In this document: positions 18,070 through 27,139 of the stretch, one piece after another
How positions within the stretch are numbered: the first letter of the stretch is position 1
How the letters are laid out: the number at the start of each line of letters is the position of its first letter
Assembly (NCBI GenBank): GCA_019695335.1
Contig: JAIBAF010000006.1
Coordinates: 22,833-86,832, forward strand
Source: a bacterium
GTDB lineage: Bacteria; CLD3; SB21
Direction of reading: 5' to 3'
DNA length: 64,000 bases
The notes under the pieces: generated by a model
Told to the model about the DNA's origin: nothing
Databases searched by the model: none
The model's input: the letters and a program-made list of their open reading frames with translations, nothing else
Position numbers and translations under genes: made by a program

Positions 18070-18747
18070 TTACTCTTCTAAAACATATTCGAAAGTCAAA
18101 AAAGCTCCAATGACAATGATGATGTCGAATGCGCCCATAATTTTCAGCCAATCAAAGGTGTCAGAAAAAGGGTCGCCACGAAGAATAACCGCCGTGCATT
18201 CAACCGAAGCGATTAATAACGGCACGGCAACAGGGAATAATAAAAGCGGAAGAATTACTTCCCGCATTTTGGTATTGAGTGAAATAGCCGAAAAGATTGT
18301 TCCGGCAGCAACAAATCCAAACGTACCGAAAGCGCAGGTTAACAATAATGCCGGGATTTCGGTTGAAAGTCGCAGATTAAAAAAAACGATGAATAAAGGA
18401 AGGATGACCAATTCAGAAAAGAACATAAACACGAATGCCGACAACATTTTACCGAGATAAATGGCTCCTTTGTCGATGGGTAAAAGCCGCAATGCATGAA
18501 AATTGCCATTTTCACTTTCCGGCGCAAAAGCACGGTTAAGCCCCAGCGTTCCGGCAAAAGTAAAGGCAACCCACAGAATGCCAGGTCCTACGGAGAGAGT
18601 TTGCTCCAATTCAGGATCGATGGTGAAATTGAAGACGACAAGAACCATAATTGCAAATAAACTCATAGCACTAAAAAATTCTTTCGTACGCCTTTCAGTC
18701 AGAAAGTCTTTATCAAATAACGCCCAGATTTTTTTTAACAAATCCAT
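18070..18747 (-). CDS. ccmB: Heme exporter membrane protein CcmB
   Basis: The 225-residue protein has six hydrophobic segments. The N-terminal cytosolic KDFLTERRTKEFF and the following FAGTLGLNRAFAPESENG loop are CcmB hallmarks. CcmB is the permease of the CcmAB complex, which works with CcmC and CcmE in cytochrome c maturation. Here it is without ccmA or ccmC; its only operon neighbour is a GNAT acetyltransferase 19 nt upstream. The partners must lie elsewhere if the system is complete. Confidence 0.9.
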   Translation of the reverse strand: MDLLKKIWALFDKDFLTERRTKEFFSAMSLFAIMVLVVFNFTIDPELEQTLSVGPGILWVAFTFAGTLGLNRAFAPESENGNFHALRLLPIDKGAIYLGKMLSAFVFMFFSELVILPLFIVFFNLRLSTEIPALLLTCAFGTFGFVAAGTIFSAISLNTKMREVILPLLLFPVAVPLLIASVECTAVILRGDPFSDTFDWLKIMGAFDIIIVIGAFLTFEYVLEE

Positions 18748-18766
18748 TCAAGCTCCATAACTGTAA

Positions 18767-19249
18767 TTATTCTGCAAGTTTATCGAGCGCATTCCCGGTC
18801 ACTCGAAATACCGTCCAATCGGACATTGGAACTGCGCCAAGACTTTGATAAAAACGGATTGCAGGCTCATTCCAATCCAATACCCACCATTCAAAACGTC
18901 CGCATCCTCGTTCTTTGGCAATCCGAGCCAGATATTGCAGCATAAATTTACCAAAACCTTTCCCGCGCATTTCAGGTTTCACAAACAGATCTTCAAGATA
19001 TAAACCCGGCTTGCCAAGAAAAGTCGAAAAATTATGAAAGAAAACGGCGAAGGCAACCGGCGTTTTTTTCCAATAGCCGATCACTGCTTCTGCCGTCCGA
19101 CGATTGCCAAACAGCGATTCACGCAAAGTGCTTTCAGAAGCAACCACCTCACTCGATAGTTTTTCATATTCAGCCAGCTCTTTGATAAACTGTAAAATCA
19201 AAGGAACGTCTTTTTCTGTGGCCGGTTGGATTTCAAATTCGGAGTTCAT
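18767..19249 (-). CDS. GNAT-family N-acetyltransferase
   Basis: The protein has 160 residues with a complete GNAT fold. YLEDLFVKPEMRGKGFGKFM contains the acetyl-CoA pyrophosphate loop (Q/R-x-x-G-x-G/A as RGKGFG), and NEPAIRFYQSLGA is the C-terminal signature. The sequence order and length resemble diamine/spermidine acetyltransferases (SSAT-like) and thialysine acetyltransferases. The substrate is uncertain. It probably shares a transcript with ccmB. Confidence 0.85.
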   Translation of the reverse strand: MNSEFEIQPATEKDVPLILQFIKELAEYEKLSSEVVASESTLRESLFGNRRTAEAVIGYWKKTPVAFAVFFHNFSTFLGKPGLYLEDLFVKPEMRGKGFGKFMLQYLARIAKERGCGRFEWWVLDWNEPAIRFYQSLGAVPMSDWTVFRVTGNALDKLAE

Positions 19250-19411
19250 TAGTTTGCTTTTTTAAATACGACCCGCAAAACTAAGACAGATAAAGCACAT
19301 TCTCAACAGAAAAATCCGGTGTTCATTATGATTGATTCTTATGATTTATTTTTCCAATTTGTTTTGCTGTCAAAGTAATGCCTCATTCTGATAATTATTG
19401 AAATAAGCGAT

Positions 19412-20212
19412 ATGCGTATAGGCTATTTACAATTTGAGCCGGTTTTCGGAAAGCCTGAAACCAACAAGCAAAAAATCGAACAGTTGTTAGGCAAAGAAAC
19501 GTTTGATTTAATGGTGCTGCCGGAATTATCCCAATCCGGATATGTTTTTTCGTCAAAAAATGAACTCGAAGAATTGGCGGAAGAAATTCCTAATGGATCG
19601 TTTTGTTCATTTCTAAAAAAAATGAGTGCCGAAAAAGAGGGATTTATCGTTTCAGGAATTTGTGAACGTTCCGGAAATAATTTTTACAACTCATCAATTT
19701 TAGTTTCACCTGACGGAAAAATTGAAACGTACCGAAAACTGCATCTTTTTTATGAAGAAAAACTATGGTTCAGTCCTGGAAATATTCCATTGACGGTTCA
19801 TGAGATTCGTCATGAGCAATGGGGAAGTGCGCGTATCGGAATGATGATTTGTTTTGATTGGCGGTTTCCCGAAGTTACGCGAATCCTTGCGTTGAAAGGC
19901 GCGCAGATCATCTGTCATCCTTCTAATTTGGTGATGCCTCATTGCCAGGATGCAATGATCACACGGGCTTTGGAAAATCATATTTTTACAATTACCGCCA
20001 ATCGAACCGGGCGTGATGTCAAACCGGATAAGCAGATGCAGTTTACAGGGAAGAGCATTATGGTTGCGCCGGATGGAGCCGTCCTGAAAAAAAGCAGCGA
20101 GAAAGCGGAGGAAGTTTTATTAATTGACATCGATCCGGGTTTGGCGGATAATAAGAACGTGAACGCATTCAACGATGCATTTAACGACAGGCGTTCTGAC
20201 TTTTATAGATGA
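19412..20212 (+). CDS. Carbon-nitrogen hydrolase (nitrilase superfamily)
   Basis: The 266-residue protein has the Glu-Lys-Cys triad at Glu38 (LPELSQSGY), Lys109 (YRKLHLF) and Cys147 (MMICFDWRFPE). These enzymes hydrolyse amides or nitriles, and single-domain members of this length include omega-amidase and N-carbamoyl-amide hydrolases. The true substrate is not deducible. It is a monocistronic plus-strand gene between a GNAT gene and rsgA, ended by a shared terminator. Confidence 0.88.
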   Translation: MRIGYLQFEPVFGKPETNKQKIEQLLGKETFDLMVLPELSQSGYVFSSKNELEELAEEIPNGSFCSFLKKMSAEKEGFIVSGICERSGNNFYNSSILVSPDGKIETYRKLHLFYEEKLWFSPGNIPLTVHEIRHEQWGSARIGMMICFDWRFPEVTRILALKGAQIICHPSNLVMPHCQDAMITRALENHIFTITANRTGRDVKPDKQMQFTGKSIMVAPDGAVLKKSSEKAEEVLLIDIDPGLADNKNVNAFNDAFNDRRSDFYR

Positions 20213-20242
20213 ATTTGGTATTTTAAATCTGTCCTAAATAAA

Positions 20243-20274
20243 AAAAGCTCCAAAAAAAAATTTGGAGCTTTTGA
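20243..20274. terminator. Bidirectional terminator between nitrilase and rsgA
   Basis: AAAAGCTCCAAA (20243-20254) is perfectly complementary to TTTGGAGCTTTT (20261-20272) around a 6-nt A loop. A and T tracts on the two sides allow use from both convergent genes. Confidence 0.9.
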
Positions 20275-20276
20275 TT

Positions 20277-21338
20277 TTACTTTCTTTTTGGATTTCTTTT
20301 CATATCCGCATGGATTTTTTTCCATTTCTTTCTTTCAAGCCTTGCCGCATTGTTGTCTTGCCGTAACTCGAGGTAATGTAATTCGCGGAGCATTTTCCGG
20401 TAATTTTTATACCGTTTTTCATCCAGAGTTCCATTCTCAAGTGCGGCTTTGACAGCGCAACCGGGTTCTTGATCATGGTGGCAATCCTTAAACCGGCATT
20501 GGGCTGCCAATGCTTCGATATCTGAAAAGGTTTGATTCAAACCCTCTTCACTGGCCCATAACTGCAATTCACGCATCCCGGGCGTATCAATAACCAATGC
20601 CCCTGACGCCAGTTTGATCAGTTCGCGGTGGGTTGTCGTATGTTTTCCGCGTGAATCGGCGACCCGGACTTCCTGCGTTTTCAAATGATCATGACCTATC
20701 AACGCATTAATGATCGTCGATTTTCCAACGCCGGATGAACCCATAAACACAGCCGTTTCATTCGGGCGAAGCCATGAGTTAAATCGTGACGGTGTATCGT
20801 CGTTTGTCGCCGATAAAGTAATGACGGGAATGGCCGACGCGATTGCTTCAATTGATTGAATCTGATTATTTAAATCCGTAGCGATGTCAGCCTTATTCAG
20901 TACAATGATCGGTTCCGCACCGCTTTCACGTGTAAGTATCAGGTAGCGTTCGATGCGCCTCGGACTAAAATCGGCGTCCAGTCCGTTGACAATAAAAACT
21001 TTGTCCACGTTGGCCGCAACAATTTGTTCTTCAGCTTCGATGCCGGCTACTTTGCGTGAAAACTTCGTCTTACGGGGTAAAACAGAATGAATGGTAGCGC
21101 TGCGTTCTTGCGCTCTGAGATCGATGACAACCCAGTCACCGACTGCGGGGAAGTCTGCGCGTCCTGCAGCCGTATACCGTAATTTACCCGATACTTCACC
21201 CCAAACTTCACCGATGGACGTGTACAATTCGTACCGCTCTTTATGTTCGAGAGCAATGCGGCCAACGGTAAAATCTTCCGGATAGTTATGAAGAAATGAA
21301 TTTTCAAAGAACGTATTCCAACCGAATGTTTCTAACAC
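20277..21338 (-). CDS. rsgA: Ribosome small subunit-dependent GTPase A
   Basis: This 353-residue circularly permuted GTPase has an N-terminal OB fold (about 25-100), G4 NKAD at 148-151, G1 GSSGVGKS at 200-207, G3 DTPG near 249 and a C-terminal zinc knuckle (CRFKDCHH...GC). RsgA acts in late 30S maturation. The start is GTG at 21338, fixed by the AGGAGG seven bases upstream. A terminator is shared with the upstream-facing nitrilase gene. Confidence 0.95.
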   Translation of the reverse strand: MLETFGWNTFFENSFLHNYPEDFTVGRIALEHKERYELYTSIGEVWGEVSGKLRYTAAGRADFPAVGDWVVIDLRAQERSATIHSVLPRKTKFSRKVAGIEAEEQIVAANVDKVFIVNGLDADFSPRRIERYLILTRESGAEPIIVLNKADIATDLNNQIQSIEAIASAIPVITLSATNDDTPSRFNSWLRPNETAVFMGSSGVGKSTIINALIGHDHLKTQEVRVADSRGKHTTTHRELIKLASGALVIDTPGMRELQLWASEEGLNQTFSDIEALAAQCRFKDCHHDQEPGCAVKAALENGTLDEKRYKNYRKMLRELHYLELRQDNNAARLERKKWKKIHADMKRNPKRK

Positions 21339-21505
21339 GGTCGTTCCTCCTAATGAATAGTATTACACTTTCAATTACGGAGGATTAAAATTTCATAATT
21401 CGCTGGATAATTCAGATCAAGCGTTTATGAATGCCTCCGTAACCGGTTAATTTTGAAACCAGCATTCAGGGCAATCATAGGCTCTCCTTTAAGTTAATTT
21501 AATTT

Positions 21506-22483
21506 TTAATTTTCAGGTAAAACAACGCCACCGACTTTATACGCGGCTAAACCGCCGCCATCCATACCTATCCAGAGATTTCCGGCGGTGTCAAAATAAA
21601 GAACATTGATTCGGCTATTCGGGAGGTCTGAATTATTGGCTGTAAACACCTTCCATGAAGTACCTTCTAATTTCGCCAAACCTTTGTTGGTTCCGACCCA
21701 TTTATTGCCATCAGCATCAATGGCAACCGCTTTGATCAGGTTATCGGGCAGTCCTGAATTCGAAGTCGTATAAACATTCCATGTACTTCCGTCGAATGAA
21801 ACTAATCCACGGGAAGTAGCAACCCATTTAGTATTATTTTTGTCAAATGCAATTTGCCGGATATTTAACGACGGTAATTTTGAATTCGAAGTATCATATA
21901 CCGTCCATGTCGAATCTTTCAGAGTTATTAATCCAGCGGCATTGGTACCAATCCATTTTACGCCTTGATTGTCAACCGTGACGAAATTAACCACATCGTC
22001 GCGAATACCTGAGGTAGCATTGGTATACGATTTCCATTCCGCACCTTCGAGGCGTCCAAGTCCGGCAGAAGTGGCAATCCATTTCGCACCGTTTTTGCCA
22101 ATATCAATATGATTGACGTTATTACCGGGCAATCCCGAATTATCGGCATCATACCCTTCCCAATTGGTCCCATCATAAACGGATAAGCCCAATGCGGTGC
22201 CGAACCATTTGGTTCCCGAAGGATCAATCGCAACCGCACGAACTTCATTGTCGGATAAACCAGAATTGTTGACCGTCCAACGGTCTACCTTTTCAGTGGA
22301 TTTATCAAGTTTGATCAATCCAGTCTTGGATCCGGCCCATATGATAGTACCGTCTTCCTGAATTTCATTGATAACGTCCTTGTCAGTAAATTTCATCCAT
22401 TCAGGGTGTCCAGAACAACCGAATAAAATGACCAATGCAGGCAGGGTGAGCATCATTGTCATTTTTTGTAAAGTCGCTTTCAT
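21506..22483 (-). CDS. Beta-propeller lipoprotein (two-component regulator propeller repeats)
   Basis: The protein has 325 residues. A signal peptide with a VILFGC lipobox (Cys23) is followed by about six or seven repeats of roughly 42 residues with the pattern W-T-x-x-NSGLP-x-N-x-(V/I)-x-x-I-x-I-D-x-x-G-x-KW-(I/V)-(G/A)-T-x-x-GL. These are reg_prop repeats, which form the sensor propellers of hybrid two-component systems. Here they stand alone with no membrane helix, kinase or other domain, so the protein is likely an extracytoplasmic binding or scaffold lipoprotein. It precedes no obvious operon partner. Confidence 0.8.
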   Translation of the reverse strand: MKATLQKMTMMLTLPALVILFGCSGHPEWMKFTDKDVINEIQEDGTIIWAGSKTGLIKLDKSTEKVDRWTVNNSGLSDNEVRAVAIDPSGTKWFGTALGLSVYDGTNWEGYDADNSGLPGNNVNHIDIGKNGAKWIATSAGLGRLEGAEWKSYTNATSGIRDDVVNFVTVDNQGVKWIGTNAAGLITLKDSTWTVYDTSNSKLPSLNIRQIAFDKNNTKWVATSRGLVSFDGSTWNVYTTSNSGLPDNLIKAVAIDADGNKWVGTNKGLAKLEGTSWKVFTANNSDLPNSRINVLYFDTAGNLWIGMDGGGLAAYKVGGVVLPEN

Positions 22484-22607
22484 GTTTTAGCCTCCTTGTT
22501 GTGCACATTCTTTTACGATAGATTAGATAGTTCAGTCATTTAATTTTTAAGCTGTGCAGGTGGGAAAATACACCCGTTCGTGATGAGTCCGAACGGGTGC
22601 GTAATTA

Positions 22608-23642
22608 TTAACTCACAATCCAAGTATCGCCCTTATGGAGAAGATCTTTCAGATTGCCTTTGCCCATTTTTTCTTTCGAAAAAGCAATCTGTGTTTTTAC
22701 ATCCTGATCGTAGCAATTATTTTCTACGGCGCGAAAAACACCTACCGGTGTAGGTAAAGTCGGGTCTTCCGTCATTTGACTATAAATAAACGCCAGTACC
22801 GGATCTTTGGATTTGACATCGTGTATTAACAGATCGTTCACAGAATGCTTACCGTCGGTCAGGCTCACAGAAACCGGCTTAAATCCGTCCAATTTAATTC
22901 CTTTGTCTTTATTCTTTCCGTACACAAGCGGCTTTCCGTGTTCTAAAAGAATTGTATTATCTAATTTGGTTTCTTTTTCGGTAAGCTGAGTAAATGCGCC
23001 GTCGTTGAAGATAATGCAATTCTGGTAAATTTCGATAAAAGCCGTACCACGATGTTGACCGGCTGCTTTCAAAACTTCTACCATCGCTTTGGGATCGCGA
23101 TCGAGCGTACGCGCGACAAAGGAAGCGCCAGCGCCCAGAGCTACCGCCAACGGATTGAATGGATGCTCCAACGAACCCATCGGCGTTGATTTGGTAATTT
23201 TGCCGATTTCAGAAGTCGGAGAGTATTGTCCTTTAGTCAAGCCGTAGATACGGTTGTTGAACAAAAGGTATTTGATGTCAATATTCCTGCGGATGGCGTG
23301 AATGAAGTGATTGCCGCCAATACTCAGCGAGTCGCCGTCGCCGCTGATAACCCAGACGCTTAGATCGGGATTCGCGACTTTGATGCCGGTCGCAAATGCC
23401 GGGGCGCGTCCATGAATTGTATGAAATCCGTATGTATTCATGTAATATGGAAAACGACTTGAACAGCCGATTCCCGAAACGAATACGTATTTTTCTTTGG
23501 GAATACCCATATCCGGTAACGTACGCTGCACTTGCGCTAAAATAGCATAATCTCCGCATCCGGGGCACCAACGTACTTCCTGATCGGATTCAAAATCAGA
23601 TTTGGTGAGAGGTTTTGGTGATATCTCAGTTTCTATGGCCAT
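22608..23642 (-). CDS. korB: 2-oxoacid:ferredoxin oxidoreductase, beta subunit
   Basis: The 344-residue beta subunit binds TPP. CPGCGDYAIL is at about 27-36, the TPP/Mg motif is GDGDSLSIGGNHF...NNRIYGLTKGQ, and a C-terminal IGxxGxxD-type region closes the subunit. With KorA it catalyses reversible ferredoxin-dependent oxidative decarboxylation of 2-oxoglutarate (or a similar 2-oxoacid). An AGGAGG site precedes the ATG. The gene overlaps the end of korA by 17 bp, so translation is coupled. Confidence 0.93.
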   Translation of the reverse strand: MAIETEISPKPLTKSDFESDQEVRWCPGCGDYAILAQVQRTLPDMGIPKEKYVFVSGIGCSSRFPYYMNTYGFHTIHGRAPAFATGIKVANPDLSVWVISGDGDSLSIGGNHFIHAIRRNIDIKYLLFNNRIYGLTKGQYSPTSEIGKITKSTPMGSLEHPFNPLAVALGAGASFVARTLDRDPKAMVEVLKAAGQHRGTAFIEIYQNCIIFNDGAFTQLTEKETKLDNTILLEHGKPLVYGKNKDKGIKLDGFKPVSVSLTDGKHSVNDLLIHDVKSKDPVLAFIYSQMTEDPTLPTPVGVFRAVENNCYDQDVKTQIAFSKEKMGKGNLKDLLHKGDTWIVS

Positions 23643-25479
23643 TGCTGCCTCCTAATATTGCTTCTATTTTATTTTCAATTTCTTTTGAGTTGAAAGGTAA
23701 TCCAGAAATTTTATTCAGACCGATCGCATCGATCAGATATTCGGAGCGAATAACTTTTGAGAGCTGTCCGAGATTAATTTCCGGAATTAATACATGTTTG
23801 AACCTTTTCAGAATGTCACCGAGGTCGTTCGGCAAAGGATTGATCCAGCGTAAATGTACGCGGGATACTTTCATACCTTTTTTCATACAATGCTCAACGG
23901 CAGTACGAATAGCGCCATACGTTCCGCCCCAACCCAGCACAAGCAAATCTCCGGAGTCTGCTCCGGAAATTTCCGTCGGGCCAAATTCATTAGCGATACG
24001 ATGAACTTTTTCTGCACGGATACGGCACATGTACTCGTGATTTTCCGGTTCATAGTTCACAGTGCCCATAATATTTTTCTTTTCAAGACCGCCGATACGA
24101 TGTTCGAGTCCTGCCATTCCGGGAATAGCCCACGGACGAGTCAGTGTATCTTCCGTACGTTGATAAGGATAAAATTGATCTTTGTTAATATGTCGGTCAA
24201 CATTGATCGCTGGTAATTGTTCGACTTCTGGAATGAGCCATGGCTCTGCGCCGTTACCGATATAACCGTCTGACAACACAATCACCGGCGTCATATAACG
24301 AATGGCTATGCGAATAGCTTCATAAGCCACTTCAAAACAATCCGCCGGACGCGATGCCGCAATGATCGGGATCGGGGATTCGCCGTTGCGTCCATACAGT
24401 GCTTGCAGGAGATCGGCTTGTTCTGTTTTAGTTGGCAAGCCTGTACTCGGACCTGCGCGTTGTACATCAACAATAACGAGCGGCAATTCCGTCATGATCG
24501 CAAGATTGATCGCCTCGCTTTTCAAACACATGCCGGGGCCGGAGGTGGTTGTCACTGCAATGTCACCGGCATAAGCTGCGCCGATGGATGCAGCTACAGC
24601 GGCAATTTCATCTTCAGCCTGGAATGTTTTAACGCCGAAATTTTTGAATTTTGCCATGGTGTGCAAAATGTCGCTCGCCGGAGTAATGGGGTAGGAACCA
24701 AGAAACAGTTCTAACCCGGCTTTTTGCGCCGCCGCAACGAACCCGAGCCCAATAGCTTCATTGCCGCCGAGATTACGGTATTTTCCAGGGGCTAATTTTG
24801 CAGGATTGATTTCGTATTTATTGACAAATGCTTCCGTCGCTTCGCAATACGCAAAGCCGCCTTTAAGCGCGAGGATATTGGCCTGTGCCAGCAACGGTTT
24901 TTTGGAGAATTTATCTTCGATGAATTTAATCGTGTATTCCATCGGACGATTGAAAAGCCAAAAGATCATGCCCAAAGCGAAAAAGTTTTTGCATCGCTCC
25001 ATCGATTTAAAATCTAAACCGGTCTCGCGTAATGCGGCTTTGGTGTGAGACGACATTTCGACTCTGAAAAGTTGGTAACCGGACAGCGATCCGTCCTCGA
25101 GAGGGTTTGCCGTATAAGCCGCGAGTTTCAGACCTTTTTCATCAAAGCTTTCAGCGTTGACGATAAGGACGCCGTTGGGCTTTAGTGCTTTAATATTAGC
25201 TTTGAGCGCCGCCGGATTCATTGCAACAAGTACATCGACTTCATCGCCGGGCGTATGTATATCAAAACTTCCAATATGCAATTGAAACCCCGATACACCC
25301 GCAAGTGTTCCGGCAGGAGCGCGGATTTCTGCAGGATAATCCGGTAGTGTACCGACGTCATTGCCAAACAAGGCCGATGTATTGGTAAGTTCCGTACCGA
25401 CCAACTGCATACCGTCGCCCGAATCTCCGGCCAAACGTATAGTTACTTCTTCAAGATTGAGAACCGATTCTACAGCCAT
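23626..25479 (-). CDS. korA: 2-oxoacid:ferredoxin oxidoreductase, fused gamma-alpha subunit
   Basis: The 617-residue protein starts with the gamma domain (IRLAGDSGDGMQLVGTEL, about 10-190). The alpha domain follows (GNEAIGLGFVAAAQKAG; YPITPASDIL; TTSGPGMCLKSEAI). This layout is usual for KorA of FCB and actinobacterial enzymes. No 4Fe-4S ferredoxin domain is fused. It lies in an operon after two CBS-domain genes (34 nt gap). Confidence 0.93.
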   Translation of the reverse strand: MAVESVLNLEEVTIRLAGDSGDGMQLVGTELTNTSALFGNDVGTLPDYPAEIRAPAGTLAGVSGFQLHIGSFDIHTPGDEVDVLVAMNPAALKANIKALKPNGVLIVNAESFDEKGLKLAAYTANPLEDGSLSGYQLFRVEMSSHTKAALRETGLDFKSMERCKNFFALGMIFWLFNRPMEYTIKFIEDKFSKKPLLAQANILALKGGFAYCEATEAFVNKYEINPAKLAPGKYRNLGGNEAIGLGFVAAAQKAGLELFLGSYPITPASDILHTMAKFKNFGVKTFQAEDEIAAVAASIGAAYAGDIAVTTTSGPGMCLKSEAINLAIMTELPLVIVDVQRAGPSTGLPTKTEQADLLQALYGRNGESPIPIIAASRPADCFEVAYEAIRIAIRYMTPVIVLSDGYIGNGAEPWLIPEVEQLPAINVDRHINKDQFYPYQRTEDTLTRPWAIPGMAGLEHRIGGLEKKNIMGTVNYEPENHEYMCRIRAEKVHRIANEFGPTEISGADSGDLLVLGWGGTYGAIRTAVEHCMKKGMKVSRVHLRWINPLPNDLGDILKRFKHVLIPEINLGQLSKVIRSEYLIDAIGLNKISGLPFNSKEIENKIEAILGGSNGHRN

Positions 25480-25513
25480 ACTATTTAAATCCTTTCATAT
25501 AAAAACAGGATGT

Positions 25514-26047
25514 TTATGCGCCGTCAGCCTGTGAGGCTCCAAATCGTAATGGATTCGGAGGCAGGTTGATGACGTCCTCAGTGAAAAACGAGACGATATA
25601 ATTTATCATGCCGCGGACGGACGTGTAACCGACCGGTTCATGATGCTCATTGATAATAGGAATGTGCCTGATGTTTTCAGTTGTAAAATGGCGGAACGCG
25701 TTGTGAATGGGATCCTTCATCGTAAGAACTTTGGGTTGTGCGATCATGTAGTTATCGATCTTTTCTTTATCGAGATCAAGTTCACGATGGGCAATAGTTT
25801 GCAAAATGTGACGTTCCGTCAGTATACCGACTAATTTTTTGCTTTTAGTGATGAGAACGCAGCCTACTTTATTTTCAACTAGTTTATCAATCGTCTGTTT
25901 CAATGTGCTGCCCAATTCTACACAGACAGGATCCGGCGGTTCCAGCAGCGAGACGGGATTATTGAAGTCCGATGCTGTAATTTCCGCTTCACCGCGGCTT
26001 TCTTCCATTTGAGTCATTTCATCGTCGAGATCGTAGACTTCAGCCAT
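25514..26047 (-). CDS. CBS-pair domain protein
   Basis: The protein has 177 residues. An acidic N-terminal extension of about 35 residues precedes two CBS motifs: VGCVLITKSKKLVGILTERH in the first, and the second ending in IRHIPIINEHHEPVGYTSVR. CBS pairs bind adenosyl nucleotides and often gate enzymes by energy status. The position seven bases after another CBS gene and 34 bases before korA suggests regulation of the oxidoreductase or a related complex, which is inference. Confidence 0.85.
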   Translation of the reverse strand: MAEVYDLDDEMTQMEESRGEAEITASDFNNPVSLLEPPDPVCVELGSTLKQTIDKLVENKVGCVLITKSKKLVGILTERHILQTIAHRELDLDKEKIDNYMIAQPKVLTMKDPIHNAFRHFTTENIRHIPIINEHHEPVGYTSVRGMINYIVSFFTEDVINLPPNPLRFGASQADGA

Positions 26048-26054
26048 AGATGCC

Positions 26055-26465
26055 TCACTTTCCGATCGCTAATGCCGATGCGATGAATTGTAAAATTTCT
26101 TCGATTGTAATAACGCCTGTGGGAATACCGTGCTTATCTAAAACCGCAATATTTCTCGAACCGATGACAGACATCCGGTTTAATGCAAACGCAATGGAAT
26201 CGTCTTCAAATAAATATTCAGGATTCGGCGTCATCAATTCGCGCACCATTGTCTTCATATTTTTTTTCTGGTGAACAAATTTCGTAACAATATCACGTTC
26301 TGTAATAATACCGGCTAACTGGCCATCGTTGGTTATCAGAACACAACCGGGCTTTTTTGTCTGGAATGTTTGAATAATTTCCGACATCGGAGTTGTCGGT
26401 GGTAAGCACACCGGCAATTTCGGATTTAGAACCGATACTTCTGATTGTACTAGCTTGACATTCAT
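26055..26465 (-). CDS. CBS-pair domain protein
   Basis: This 136-residue protein consists almost only of a CBS pair. PGCVLITNDGQLAGIITERD closes the first motif, and SRNIAVLDKHGIPTGVITIE the second. It is the first gene of the CBS-CBS-korA-korB operon. With its neighbour it could form a heteromeric Bateman module. Confidence 0.85.
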   Translation of the reverse strand: MNVKLVQSEVSVLNPKLPVCLPPTTPMSEIIQTFQTKKPGCVLITNDGQLAGIITERDIVTKFVHQKKNMKTMVRELMTPNPEYLFEDDSIAFALNRMSVIGSRNIAVLDKHGIPTGVITIEEILQFIASALAIGK

Positions 26466-26584
26466 GGTCTAACCTTATGAATTCATTAGCATAACGCGAT
26501 TGGCAGCATTGAAGCCCAAAGCAGTCGGAATATAGACATATGTTTTGTAACTAGCAAGGCTATTGGCTGGAAATTAGCGGATAG

Positions 26585-27139
26585 TTAAGATGTGGATTCG
26601 TCTTCTTCAGAAAGTTTTAGGAGTTCGACGATAGTGGCGTTTGTAATTTGGACGTCCGAGAGAGCTTCCTTTTTGGGCGAAGAAATTTCGGGTTCGGGCT
26701 GTGACGATGGTTTTTCTTCGACGGGTGTTTCACCTTTTTTCAGATTAATAATGGCTACACCTACGCCGGCCTCGACCTGAAGTCCTTCGGTTATATTGGT
26801 CATTCCGTTGATTTTTACAACATAATGTGCTTGTGCCAAAGGTTTAGCGCCCGTTGAAGTTGTTTCCGGAAGACCAACGCCATAGCGGATTTTACGTGCA
26901 TGGCCAGGAACGCCGGTGACGCGCCATACTTCTTCGATACTTTTTTTATGAGGATCGGTTTCCAAGCGTACAATGCGTCCGATAGTAATGTTAAAAAAAT
27001 CGATCATCATCGGAACAGTAGTAGCCGTGCTCCACTCGATATCCCAAAATTCATCGGCGTTCACCGTCTTGTGTTGCGGCTTAACCGCAATACCGCTGCC
27101 TTTGACCACGATTAAAAATTTATCTTTTTCGGAAGCCAT
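26585..27139 (-). CDS. Hypothetical protein coupled to DEDDy exonuclease
   Basis: The protein has 184 residues and was not recognised. Residues 1-125 look like a beta-rich folded domain (FLIVVKGSGIAV, FFNITIGRIVRLE, AQAHYVVKINGMTNI). The C-terminal 60 residues are Pro/Glu/Ser-rich and probably disordered, ending in an acidic tail. No signal peptide or membrane segment is present. Its ATG immediately follows the stop of the exonuclease gene without a gap, so the two are probably translated together and may act together. Confidence 0.7.
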   Translation of the reverse strand: MASEKDKFLIVVKGSGIAVKPQHKTVNADEFWDIEWSTATTVPMMIDFFNITIGRIVRLETDPHKKSIEEVWRVTGVPGHARKIRYGVGLPETTSTGAKPLAQAHYVVKINGMTNITEGLQVEAGVGVAIINLKKGETPVEEKPSSQPEPEISSPKKEALSDVQITNATIVELLKLSEEDESTS

